Positions 1 through 7,954 of a stretch of 64,000 nucleotides of DNA are shown in pieces. Position 1 is the first letter of the stretch; every line of letters begins with the position of its first letter. Origin of the DNA: Streptomyces sp. NBC_00193 (GTDB lineage: Bacteria > Actinomycetota > Actinomycetes > Streptomycetales > Streptomycetaceae); the NCBI RefSeq assembly GCF_026342735.1, contig NZ_JAPEMM010000001.1, forward strand, positions 1,550,001 to 1,614,000. The letters are read 5' to 3'. Under the pieces are notes generated by a model. The model saw only the letters and a program-made list of their open reading frames with translations, made no database searches and was not told the DNA's origin. Made by a program: the position numbers and the translations under genes.

Positions 1-95
1 AGGTCGTCCTGGAGTCGGGCTACGTGGACCGCGGCGACCTCACCCTGGAGCAGCTCGACGAAGCACTGGACGTGCTGCGGATGACCCACCCCTGA
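1..95 (+). CDS. C-terminus of class II fumarase/aspartase-family lyase (partial)
   Basis: Only the last 30 codons are in the window; the gene begins upstream of base 1. The visible tail contains [16 protein letters not shown], which matches the C-terminal subdomain of class II fumarate hydratases (FumC) and related aspartases, where a conserved LT-x-EQLDE-L helix precedes the end. FumC interconverts fumarate and malate in the TCA cycle. Neighbouring gene content recalls the fumC region of S. coelicolor, which supports FumC over aspartase, but the active site is outside the window, so only the family is reasonably certain. Confidence 0.6.
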
Positions 96-207
96 CCCCG
101 GCCGGGCCGCCCCCTCCCGGGGTCCGGATCCGGTCGTTTCCCGCCCTCGGACACCTCGGTGACCTGCAGCGCAGCGATCCTCCGGACCCCCGCCCTAAGA
201 TCTGCCC

Positions 208-951
208 ATGACAGGTACCGGAGGCCGCGGGGGCGGCAGTGCGCGCAGCTCGGCACGGGGCTCGGCCCGACGTGCGGAGCGGGGCGCCGCGGAGGGCGTC
301 CGCTGGGCGCCCGGGGAGCAGATCCTCTGGCGCTACCGGGACCACGCGCCCGACGCGAAGGGCGCCGTCCACATCTGCCGGCCCGTGACCGTGGTGACCG
401 ACACCGACGAGCTGCTCGCGGTGTGGATGGCCCCCGGGACCGAGTGCGTCAAGCCGGTGCTCGCCGACGGGACCCCGGTCCACGAGGAGCCGCTCGCCAC
501 CCGCTACACCGCGCCGCGGACCACCGTACGGTCACGCTGGTTCGGGGCGGGGGTGCTGAAGCTGGCACGGCCCGGGGACCCCTGGTCGGTGTGGCTGTTC
601 TGGGACCACGGCTGGGAGTTCAAGAGCTGGTACGTGAACCTGGAGGAGCCGCGGACCCGATGGTCCGGCGGCATCGACTCCGAGGACCACTTCCTGGACA
701 TCTCCGTCTACCCGGACCGCACCTGGAAGTGGCGGGACGAGGACGAGTTCGCGCAGGCCCAGCGGTCCGGTCTGATGGACCCGGAACAGGCCCGGCGGGT
801 GCGCGCCGCCGGCAGCGCCGCGGTGGACCTGATCCGGGCCTGGGGCCCGCCGTTCTCCGAAGGCTGGCAGGATTGGCGACCGGACCCGGCCTGGGGCGTA
901 CCGGCCCTGCCGGAGGACTGGGACCGCACTCCGGCGCATATGACCTCATGA
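208..951 (+). CDS. DUF402 (FomD-like barrel) protein
   Basis: A 247-residue cytosolic protein with the DUF402 fold from about residue 35 to 200. Diagnostic pieces are the WAPGEQILWRY entry strand, a WSVWLFW strand, WYVNLEEP, a D-x-x-L-D-I-x-V-Y-PD segment and the WRDEDEF motif. Members include nucleotide phosphatases related to FomD; the substrate here cannot be told from sequence. The first 30 residues are Gly/Ser/Arg-rich and probably disordered. There is no ribosome binding site before the ATG, but a TAAGAT hexamer ends 6 bases upstream, which suggests a leaderless transcript. It lies between the fumarase-like gene and the phosphatase gene, all on the same strand. Confidence 0.8.
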   Translation: MTGTGGRGGGSARSSARGSARRAERGAAEGVRWAPGEQILWRYRDHAPDAKGAVHICRPVTVVTDTDELLAVWMAPGTECVKPVLADGTPVHEEPLATRYTAPRTTVRSRWFGAGVLKLARPGDPWSVWLFWDHGWEFKSWYVNLEEPRTRWSGGIDSEDHFLDISVYPDRTWKWRDEDEFAQAQRSGLMDPEQARRVRAAGSAAVDLIRAWGPPFSEGWQDWRPDPAWGVPALPEDWDRTPAHMTS

Positions 952-1009
952 GACCCTTGATGCGCCCCCGGGGGGCAATCGTAGGATCGTCCTCCGCCGG
1001 GGCGTCGGC

Positions 1010-1042
1010 GGTCAAATGTCGCCAGCAGCACAGCATTTGACC
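1010..1042. promoter_or_regulatory. 9-bp perfect inverted repeat upstream of the phosphatase gene
   Basis: GGTCAAATG (1010-1018) and CATTTGACC (1034-1042) form a perfect 9-bp dyad separated by 15 bases. It is AT-rich against its surroundings and lies between the DUF402 stop and the phosphatase start, where a promoter is expected. There is no T-run and the spacer is long, so a dimeric operator or upstream activator site fits better than a terminator. The protein that binds is unknown. Confidence 0.45.
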
Positions 1043-1172
1043 TAGGCCGACGCGATAACGAGAGGTAACGAGCGGGACGCGGAAACGCGGGGTGATGGTG
1101 TCCCCGCCGCTGAGCGGGTATACCGCGACTGACCGAGTTGAGTGCAGCGCACATCGAGCGCAAACGGACGGA

Positions 1173-3281
1173 ATGCCACGCGTGACGGAGTACCCCACCT
1201 CTCAGGAGGGCCCCCAGCCGGTTGCCTCCGGCGGTCGGACGGACGAGTCCGGCCACGGCACGGAGGAACTGGGCCACGGCAAGGCCCCGCTCCCGGCGGC
1301 CGAGGCCGTGCGCACGCATGCGCAGCCCCAGGCGGCGGACCTGCCCCGTCCCCGCGCCACGGCGGAGGCACCGTCCGCCTCCGACGGGGCCGGGGAGCCC
1401 GGCAGCTCCCCCGCCGCGCCCGGCCAGGGCGACGCCCGGGTCCGGGCGGCCGGCCGTGACGGAGCCGCGGCCGCACAGGTCAGCGGCATCGGGGTCGACG
1501 CGACCATCGCCCGGCGGGAGGGCGACCGGCTGCGCTTCGTCGGAGCCGCCACCCGGCGGATCGCGCGCGGGATCGACCTCGACGAGATCGTGCTCGGCCT
1601 GTGCCGGGCCACCGTGCCCACCTTCTCCGACGCCATCCTCGTCTACCTGCGCGATCCGCTGCCGGTCGGCGACGAGCGGCCCGTCGGACCGGTCGTTTTA
1701 AGGCTGCGCCGAACCGACCGGCTCCGGCCGATCGACGAGTTCACCGGAGCCGGAGCAGGCACCGCCGGCGCGGCGACCACCGCGGACGGCGAGCTCGACT
1801 TCAGCCAGCTCGCCCTGGTCGGCCCGCAGGGTGACCTGCCCGCGGCCGAGCTGTGCGAGATCCGCCCCGGCGGGGCGCTCGCCGAGGTGCTGCGCGGCGT
1901 ACGGCCCGTCTTCGGGTCCTCCGCCGCCGCCCGCGCCGCCCTGCCGGAGCTGCTGGGCGCCGACCACCCGGTCCCGCGCGGCCAGCGGGCCATCCTCGCG
2001 CCGCTGCGGGGCCGCCGCCGCGTCATCGGCGCGGCGGTGTTCCTGCGCACCCCCGAGCGGCCGGCCTTCGAGACGAACGACCTGCTCGTCGCGGCGCAGC
2101 TGGCCACGCACACCGCGCTGGGCATCGACAAGGCCGTGCTCTACGGCCGCGAGGCCTACATCGCCGACGAGCTCCAGCGCACGATGCTGCCCGACAGCCT
2201 CCCCCAGCCCACCGGGGTCCGGCTCGCCAGCCGCTACCTGCCCGCCGCCGAGACGGCCCGGGTCGGCGGCGACTGGTACGACGCCATACCCCTGCCCGGC
2301 AGCCGGGTCGCACTCGTCGTCGGCGACGTCATGGGCCACTCCATGACCTCCGCCGCGATCATGGGACAGCTCCGCACGACGGCCCAGACGCTGGCGCAGC
2401 TCGACCTGCCGCCCGCCGAGGTCCTGCACCACCTGGACGAGCAGGCGCAGCGTCTGGGCTCCGACCGGATGGCCACCTGCCTCTACGCCGTCTACGACCC
2501 GGTCTCGCACCGGATCACCATCGCCAACGCCGGCCACCCGCCGCCGGTCCTGCTGCACCTGGGCGGCCGCGCCGAGGTGCTGCGCGTACCCCCCGGCGCT
2601 CCCATCGGCGTCGGCGGCGTGGACTTCGAGGCCGTGGAGCTGGACGCCCCGGCCGGGGCCACCCTCGTGCTGTACACCGACGGCCTGGTCGAGTCCCGGC
2701 TGCGCGACGTCTGGACCGGCATCGAGCAGCTCCGCGAACGCCTCGCCACCACCGCGCAGCTGACGGGCCTGGACCACCCGCCGCCGCTGGAGGCCCTGTG
2801 CGACGACATCCTGGACATGCTCGGCCCCGGTGACCGGGACGACGACATCGCGCTGCTCGCGGCCCGGTTCGACGGGATCGCGCCCAGCGACGTGGCGTAC
2901 TGGTTCCTGGACCCGGAGGAGACCGCTCCGGGGCGGGCCCGCCGGTTCGCCCGCCGCGCGCTGGCGCGCTGGGGGCTGGAGGAGCTGGAGGACTCGCTGG
3001 AGCTGTTGGTCAGCGAGGTCGTCACGAATGCCGTGCGGTACGCCGAGCGGCCCGTGACCCTGCGCCTCCTGCGGACGGACGTACTGCGCTGCGAGGTCGG
3101 CGACGACTCCCCGCAGCTGCCGCGCCAGCGCCGGGCCCGGGACGACGACGAGGGCGGCCGCGGCCTGTTCCTGGTCAACCGGATGGCCCGCCGCTGGGGC
3201 GCCACCCGGCTGAGCAGCGGCAAGGTCGTCTGGTTCGAGCTCGCGCTGCCGACCGCGCCGGGGGCCCCGGAGCGCCGCTGA
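1173..3281 (+). CDS. PP2C/SpoIIE-family phosphatase with GAF and HATPase domains
   Basis: A cytosolic signalling protein of about 702 residues. After a 110-residue Ala/Gly/Pro-rich leader come a GAF-like sensor domain, a SpoIIE/PP2C Ser/Thr phosphatase domain (TARVGGDWYDAIPLPG, then VGDVMGHSM, then LVLYTDGLVE, with metal-binding aspartates, and GDRDDDIALLA at the end), and a C-terminal anti-sigma-type HATPase (LLVSEVVTNAVRYA, GGRGLFLVNRMA). Such proteins act on anti-sigma or anti-anti-sigma partners. ATG at 1173 is preferred (GGACGG just upstream); the frame stays open to an ATG at 1092 and there is a GTG at 1182. No sigma-factor partner is adjacent. Confidence 0.85.
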   Translation: MPRVTEYPTSQEGPQPVASGGRTDESGHGTEELGHGKAPLPAAEAVRTHAQPQAADLPRPRATAEAPSASDGAGEPGSSPAAPGQGDARVRAAGRDGAAAAQVSGIGVDATIARREGDRLRFVGAATRRIARGIDLDEIVLGLCRATVPTFSDAILVYLRDPLPVGDERPVGPVVLRLRRTDRLRPIDEFTGAGAGTAGAATTADGELDFSQLALVGPQGDLPAAELCEIRPGGALAEVLRGVRPVFGSSAAARAALPELLGADHPVPRGQRAILAPLRGRRRVIGAAVFLRTPERPAFETNDLLVAAQLATHTALGIDKAVLYGREAYIADELQRTMLPDSLPQPTGVRLASRYLPAAETARVGGDWYDAIPLPGSRVALVVGDVMGHSMTSAAIMGQLRTTAQTLAQLDLPPAEVLHHLDEQAQRLGSDRMATCLYAVYDPVSHRITIANAGHPPPVLLHLGGRAEVLRVPPGAPIGVGGVDFEAVELDAPAGATLVLYTDGLVESRLRDVWTGIEQLRERLATTAQLTGLDHPPPLEALCDDILDMLGPGDRDDDIALLAARFDGIAPSDVAYWFLDPEETAPGRARRFARRALARWGLEELEDSLELLVSEVVTNAVRYAERPVTLRLLRTDVLRCEVGDDSPQLPRQRRARDDDEGGRGLFLVNRMARRWGATRLSSGKVVWFELALPTAPGAPERR

Positions 3282-3299
3282 CCGGGCCGCCACCGGCCG

Positions 3300-3359
3300 G
3301 ACCCGTACGCACCACTGCCCCGCGGCTTCGCGCCTGCGGGGCAGTGGTGCGTACGGGTC
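3300..3359. terminator. Bidirectional hairpin terminator between convergent genes
   Basis: A perfect 24-bp stem (3300-3323 with 3336-3359) closes a 12-base loop. It lies 18 bases past the phosphatase stop and 23 bases past the PBP stop, so it can serve both convergent genes. There is no U-run, as is usual in Streptomyces. Confidence 0.85.
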
Positions 3360-3382
3360 TACGGGCCCGGGTCCCGCGGTGC

Positions 3383-5635
3383 CTACGGTTCGGGCAGGTT
3401 CGGCGGCGAGGGCTTCCCCGAAGCCGACTTCGTCGGGGTCGGCGTCGTACTGGGCGTCGTGCTCGGCGTCGTGCTCGGCGTGGAGCTCGGCGTCCGGCTG
3501 GGCGTCTGGCTCGGCGTCCGGCTCGGGGTGTTGCTCGGCGGCTGCGAGCTCGCGGACTGGCTCGGCGTGGTCGACGGGGTGCTGCTGGGGCTCGACGACT
3601 GGACCTTGCCCATGTCCGCCTCGTCGAGGTCGAAGGAGCCGGTCTTGCCGCCCTTGAGCGCGTCGAGGGTGTACTGCTTCCAGATCGCGGCCGGGAAGCT
3701 GGAGCCGCCCGCGCGTCCGCCGCCGGCCGTACCGGTCAGGCTGGTCTGGGTGTGGGTGCCGGGCTCGTCACCGAACATCGCGACGACGGTGACCAGTTCC
3801 GGGGTGAACCCGGTGAACCAGGCGGCCACGTTCTTCTCGGTGGTGCCGGTCTTGCCCGCGGCCTCGTAGGACGAGCTCTTCACCGCCTTGCCGGAGCCGT
3901 CCTCGACGACGCCGGTGAGCACCTTGGTGACGGTGTCGGCGGTCTTGCGGCTGATGGCCGTGTCGCCGACGGCGCGGACCGGCTTGAACTCGCGGTCCGC
4001 GTGCTTGGCGGACTTGATGATGCTCGGCGTGACCTTCTTGCCGTGGTTGTCGAAGGTGGCGTAGACGCCGGCCATCTCCAGGGTGTCGGCGCTCATGGTG
4101 CCGAGCGACATGGCGGGCTTGTCCTCGGGCCAGCCGTCGCGGTCGACCATGCCCAGCTGCAGGGCGGTCTTCTTCACGTTCTTCGGGCCGACGTCCACGA
4201 TCATTTGGGCGTACACGGAGTTCACCGAGGAGTTGGTGGCGGACTGCACCGTCATCATCGGGTCGCCGTAGTCGCGGTCGTCCTGGTTCTGCGGGTTGAA
4301 CGGGATGTCGCTGCCGACCACGGGGCGCTTGCTCGTGCCGTCGTAGAGGGTGTTGGGCGTGATCGGCTTCCCGTCCTGCGTGCTCGCCTTGCCCTCCATG
4401 GCGGAGGCGAGCACGATCGGCTTGAAGGTCGAGCCCGGCTGGAAGTCCTTGCGCAGGGCGTTGCTGGCCCACTGCTCGCTCTGCCCGGTGCCGCCGTACA
4501 TCGCGACGATCGCGCCGGTCTTCGGGTCCACGGAGGTGGCACCCGCCTGCACGGCGGCGTCGACGGGGCGGCCCTTGCGGTCGAGCTTGGATTCCAGCTC
4601 GTCCTGGACGGCCTTCTCCAGCGCCGCCTGCTTCTTCGGGTCGATGGAGAGGGTGATCTCCCAGCCGCCGGCCTTGAGCTGGCCGTCGGACATGCCGGTC
4701 TGGCGCTTGAGCTCCTCGTCGGCGGCCTGGATCAGGTAGCCCTTCTGGCCTTCCATGCCGGTGGGCGCCTTGGGCTTGATCGGCTCCTGGAACTTCATTT
4801 CCTTGCGCTTGGCCGGGTCCAGCTTGCCCATCTCGACCATGTTGTCGAGCACGCCGTTGAAGCGGATCATGACGAGCTCTTTGCCCTTGGGCCCGGCGGT
4901 CGCCCAGTCGTACTGGCTGGGGGCCTGGAGGACGGCGGCGAGGTACGCGCCCTGCTCCAGGGTCAGCTTGTCGGCGTCGACCCCGTAGTAGGCCTGGGCG
5001 GCGGCCTGGATGCCGTAGGCGTTGCGGCCGTAGAAGTTGGTGTTCAGGTAGCCCGCGAGGATCTGGGGCTTCTCCATCTCCTGGTCGACCTTGAGGGAGA
5101 TGATCAGCTCCCTCAGCTTGCGGGTCGCCGTCTGGTCCTGCGTCAGGTAGAAGTTCTTGACGTACTGCTGGGTGATCGTCGAACCGCCGGCCTTGCCCTT
5201 GCCGGTGACGGTGTTGAACACGCCTCGGGCGATGCCCTTGAGGTCGACGCCGCGGTCGCTGTAGAAGGACTTGTTCTCGATGGCGATGAAGGCCGTCTGC
5301 ACCTCCGCCGGGATCTTGTCGATCGACACGATCTGGCGGTTCGTGGTGCCGACGCGGGCCATGACCGTGCCGTCGGAGAGCTTGTAGACGTTGTTCTGCG
5401 TCAGCGCGTTGGCGTTGGGGTCCGGCGTCTGCACGTAGAAGTAGAGGCCGACCAGGGCCGCCATGCCGAGCAGAATTGCCCCGAAGAAGGTGCCGAGCAC
5501 CTTCCTCCAGGTGAAGAAGCGGCGTATGCCGGTCGGCTTGCCGCCCGAGGTCCCGCCCTTGCCCTTGACGCGCCCGCGCGGCGCGCGTCGCGCACCGCGC
5601 TGCTGCTGCGCCTTTCGCGCTTCTGCTCGGCCCAT
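3383..5635 (-). CDS. Class A penicillin-binding protein (transglycosylase/transpeptidase)
   Basis: A bifunctional peptidoglycan synthase of 750 residues. A basic cytoplasmic tail (1-45) leads to one membrane anchor (about 46-68), then the GT51 glycosyltransferase domain with candidate catalytic Glu120 in IENKSFY and the GGSTITQQ motif at 150-157. The transpeptidase domain has the nucleophile Ser402 and Lys405 (STFK), Ser470-x-Asn472, and KTG at 595-597. The GT51 motif departs from the usual ED-x-x-F-x-x-H-x-G: Asn replaces the Asp and Arg the His. The last 75 residues are a low-complexity S/T/P tail of TPS repeats, probably extracellular and disordered. It polymerises lipid II on the outer membrane face. 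Confidence 0.93.
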   Translation of the reverse strand: MGRAEARKAQQQRGARRAPRGRVKGKGGTSGGKPTGIRRFFTWRKVLGTFFGAILLGMAALVGLYFYVQTPDPNANALTQNNVYKLSDGTVMARVGTTNRQIVSIDKIPAEVQTAFIAIENKSFYSDRGVDLKGIARGVFNTVTGKGKAGGSTITQQYVKNFYLTQDQTATRKLRELIISLKVDQEMEKPQILAGYLNTNFYGRNAYGIQAAAQAYYGVDADKLTLEQGAYLAAVLQAPSQYDWATAGPKGKELVMIRFNGVLDNMVEMGKLDPAKRKEMKFQEPIKPKAPTGMEGQKGYLIQAADEELKRQTGMSDGQLKAGGWEITLSIDPKKQAALEKAVQDELESKLDRKGRPVDAAVQAGATSVDPKTGAIVAMYGGTGQSEQWASNALRKDFQPGSTFKPIVLASAMEGKASTQDGKPITPNTLYDGTSKRPVVGSDIPFNPQNQDDRDYGDPMMTVQSATNSSVNSVYAQMIVDVGPKNVKKTALQLGMVDRDGWPEDKPAMSLGTMSADTLEMAGVYATFDNHGKKVTPSIIKSAKHADREFKPVRAVGDTAISRKTADTVTKVLTGVVEDGSGKAVKSSSYEAAGKTGTTEKNVAAWFTGFTPELVTVVAMFGDEPGTHTQTSLTGTAGGGRAGGSSFPAAIWKQYTLDALKGGKTGSFDLDEADMGKVQSSSPSSTPSTTPSQSASSQPPSNTPSRTPSQTPSRTPSSTPSTTPSTTPSTTPTPTKSASGKPSPPNLPEP

Positions 5636-5816
5636 CGCTCCCGCTCCGCTCGATAACCCCCCGACGTCAGCTCAGAAAGCTAACACCGCAGGCTGTGACA
5701 AAAACCGGCCAACGGGCTCTCATACCGGGCAATTCGGACGTGACAATGAGCACCCATCCCACAGGAACCGACGCAGTCGGGGCCCCGGAGGTTGCCGCTC
5801 TCCCACCCCGTCCAAA

Positions 5817-5832
5817 AAAGTGATATCACTTT
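5817..5832. promoter_or_regulatory. Perfect 16-bp palindrome AAAGTGATATCACTTT
   Basis: A perfect palindrome 45 bases before the SPFH gene and 181 bases from the divergent PBP start, in an AT-rich island within a GC-rich intergenic region. Size and symmetry fit the operator of a dimeric repressor. The ribbon-helix-helix protein encoded right after the SPFH gene is a natural candidate to bind it; that is inference. Confidence 0.6.
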
Positions 5833-5877
5833 GCTAAGCGGCCCGACCGGCCGCCACTGGACGAAACGGGGCGCATC

Positions 5878-6789
5878 ATGACGAACACCACGGGTGGTAC
5901 CGAGGCCGGCGTACGGGAGTTCCCCGCGCGCAGCGTGGGCGGCGGGCTCGCGCTGCTGCTCGGCCTGGCGGGAGTGGTGGCCGGGGCGGGCCTGATCGCG
6001 CTCGGCGCGGTGTCGGGGAACGACGGAGCAAAGGCGGGCCTGATCGCGGCCGGCGTCCTCCTGGTCATCGCCGCCGTCATCGCCATGAGCGGCCTGAACA
6101 CGGTCGCGCCGGGCGAGGCCCGCGTGGTCCAGCTGTTCGGCCGCTACCGCGGCACCGTCCGCACCGACGGACTGCGCTGGGTCAACCCGCTGGCCACCCG
6201 TCGGCGCCTGTCCACCCGGGTCCGCAACCACGAGACGGCCGTCATGAAGGTCAACGACGCCTACGGCAACCCGATCGAGCTGGCGGCCGTCGTGGTGTGG
6301 CGGGTCGAGGACACCGCGCGCGCCGTCTTCGAGGTCGAGGACTTCACCGAGTTCGTCGAGACCCAGACCGAGGCGGCCGTCCGGCACATCGCGATCGAGT
6401 ACCCCTACGACGCCCACGAGGACGGCGGCCTGTCGCTGCGCGGCAACGCCGAGGAGATCACCGAGAAGCTCGCCGTCGAACTGTCCACCCGCGTCGAGGC
6501 GGCCGGCGTCCACATCATCGAGTCCCGCTTCACCCACCTCGCGTACGCCCCGGAAATCGCCTCCGCGATGCTCCAGCGCCAGCAGGCGGGTGCGATCGTC
6601 GCGGCGCGCAAGCTGATCGTCGAGGGCGCGGTCGGTATGGTCGAGCTCGCCCTGACCCGCCTCGCGGAGCAGGAGATCGTGGACCTCGACCCGGAACGGA
6701 AGGCGGCGATGGTGTCCAACCTGATGGTGGTCCTGTGCGGCGACCGTGCGGCCCAGCCGGTGATCAACACGGGCACCCTCTACCAGTGA
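5878..6789 (+). CDS. SPFH/Band 7 (stomatin-prohibitin) membrane protein
   Basis: A 303-residue protein. Two hydrophobic segments (about 20-48 and 53-78) are followed by the prohibitin-like domain starting [18 protein letters not shown] and running to about residue 255, including [16 protein letters not shown] and the [17 protein letters not shown] helix. SPFH proteins form membrane-bound oligomeric scaffolds in lipid microdomains; the client is unknown. The stop codon overlaps the GTG of the next gene (GTGA), so the two are translationally coupled. A perfect 16-bp palindrome lies just upstream. Confidence 0.9.
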   Translation: MTNTTGGTEAGVREFPARSVGGGLALLLGLAGVVAGAGLIALGAVSGNDGAKAGLIAAGVLLVIAAVIAMSGLNTVAPGEARVVQLFGRYRGTVRTDGLRWVNPLATRRRLSTRVRNHETAVMKVNDAYGNPIELAAVVVWRVEDTARAVFEVEDFTEFVETQTEAAVRHIAIEYPYDAHEDGGLSLRGNAEEITEKLAVELSTRVEAAGVHIIESRFTHLAYAPEIASAMLQRQQAGAIVAARKLIVEGAVGMVELALTRLAEQEIVDLDPERKAAMVSNLMVVLCGDRAAQPVINTGTLYQ

Positions 6790-7061
6790 GCCCCGACGAA
6801 GGCGCGGACTCCCCCGCCGACCCGGCCGAGGGCCGGGCGGCGGCCCCCAAGGCCGCGCGGCAGGCCCGCAAGCAGGTGCTGCTGCGGCTCGACCCGCAGG
6901 TGCACGACGCGCTCGCGCGGTGGGCCGGGGAGGAACTCCGCAGCGCCAACGCGCAGATCGAGTTCCTGCTCCGCCGCGCCCTGTCCGAAGCCGGCCGCCT
7001 TCCCGGCGGGGCGGGCCCCATCCCGCCCCGGGGCCGCCCCCGCAACGCACCGGATTCCTGA
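6786..7061 (+). CDS. Small ribbon-helix-helix (Arc-type) DNA-binding protein
   Basis: A 91-residue protein starting at a GTG that overlaps the SPFH stop codon. Residues 28-70 read QVLLRLDPQVHDALARWA followed by ELRSANAQIEFLLRRAL, the beta strand plus two helices of the Arc/CopG/HicB-antitoxin-like fold that binds DNA as a dimer. The ends are Pro/Ala/Gly-rich and probably disordered. The overlap with the SPFH gene and a palindrome before the pair suggest an autoregulated operon. No toxin gene is adjacent, so a toxin-antitoxin role is not supported. Confidence 0.8.
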   Translation: MSPDEGADSPADPAEGRAAAPKAARQARKQVLLRLDPQVHDALARWAGEELRSANAQIEFLLRRALSEAGRLPGGAGPIPPRGRPRNAPDS

Positions 7062-7165
7062 GGGGCTTCCGCCCGAATTGCACGGCGTGTGCCGCCCGCC
7101 CGCATCCGTACGACTGGATACGCTCACCGCGTCATATACGGCCGCTCACCGAATTCGAGGCTCGT

Positions 7166-7873
7166 ATGAATCTGACCAGTGGGACGAAATCCGGCGGACG
7201 ACGGGCGGCCCGGAAAGCGGCCATCGCGATCACGGCGGTCGCCGCGTGTTCCGGACTCACGTGGACGGCGCTCTCCCTCACCGGTGGCGTCACGGATTCC
7301 AAAGCGCCCGTCACCTGCGCCTACACGCCCTCCGACAGCGGAAAGAAGGCCGCCGTCCCGGGCTTCGACGCCGCGGCGGCGGCGCGGCCGTACACGGTGC
7401 GCATCGACACCGAGGAGGGCCCCGTCACCATCGCGGCCCTCACCGAGGACGCGCCGTGCACCACCAACTCGTTCTCCTTCCTGGCCGGAAAGAAATACTT
7501 CGACGGCAGCAAATGCCACCGGGTCACCACTCGAGGGATTTTCGTATTGGAATGCGGCGACCCTGCCGGAGAGGGCAATTCCGACCCCGGGTACTGGTTC
7601 AAGGACGAAAACCTGGCCGGCGCCTCCTATCCCGCGGGCACCGTCGCCATGTCCAAGGCCCTGCCGGGAAAGAACGGCAGCCAGTTCTTCATCAGTTACG
7701 CCGATCCCACCTTCCGCATGCCGCCCAGCTGGACCCCCTTCGGGAAGGTCGTCGGCGGGCTGGACGCGGTGGCGAAGATCGCCGCCAAGGGGACGGCGGA
7801 CGGATCGACCGACGGAAAGCCCAAGGAGCCCGTCGTCATCAAGTCGGTCACGGTGCAGCGCCCGGCCAAGTGA
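7166..7873 (+). CDS. Secreted cyclophilin-type peptidyl-prolyl isomerase
   Basis: A 235-residue protein. A basic N-terminus and hydrophobic segment (about 15-40) act as a signal or anchor; the cyclophilin domain fills residues 70-232. Family pieces include EDAPCTTNSFSFLAGKKYFDG, CHRVTT, the NGSQFFISY core and FGKVVGGLDAVAKIA. It would assist folding of exported proteins by isomerising prolyl bonds. The usual active-site Phe-His-Arg is only partly kept (CHRV for FHRV), common in this bacterial group. The frame is open further upstream, but this ATG directly precedes the signal-like segment. Codon use is slightly less GC-rich than its neighbours. Confidence 0.87.
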   Translation: MNLTSGTKSGGRRAARKAAIAITAVAACSGLTWTALSLTGGVTDSKAPVTCAYTPSDSGKKAAVPGFDAAAAARPYTVRIDTEEGPVTIAALTEDAPCTTNSFSFLAGKKYFDGSKCHRVTTRGIFVLECGDPAGEGNSDPGYWFKDENLAGASYPAGTVAMSKALPGKNGSQFFISYADPTFRMPPSWTPFGKVVGGLDAVAKIAAKGTADGSTDGKPKEPVVIKSVTVQRPAK

Positions 7874-7896
7874 CGGCGGGCCACTGAGCACCGCGG

Positions 7897-7941
7897 ACAC
7901 AGGTGTGGGGCGCCGGCCGGGCCGGCGCCCCACACCTGTGT
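7897..7941. terminator. Bidirectional hairpin terminator
   Basis: A perfect 21-bp stem (7897-7917 with 7921-7941) around a 3-base loop lies between the convergent cyclophilin and DUF2079 genes, 24 and 14 bases from their stops. Confidence 0.85.
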
Positions 7942-7954
7942 CATGCGCCGACGG

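Noticed and set aside
3344..5656. 770-codon open frame on the plus strand across the PBP gene, and similar long frames opposite other genes (for example 1698-3293, 7941-9611, 41395-45222, 55947-58193)
   Set aside because: They mirror real genes on the other strand, lack domain similarity, and are expected from strong third-position GC bias.
6786..7061. Toxin-antitoxin reading of the ribbon-helix-helix protein
   Set aside because: The upstream partner is a membrane SPFH protein and the downstream gene is a cyclophilin; no toxin is present.
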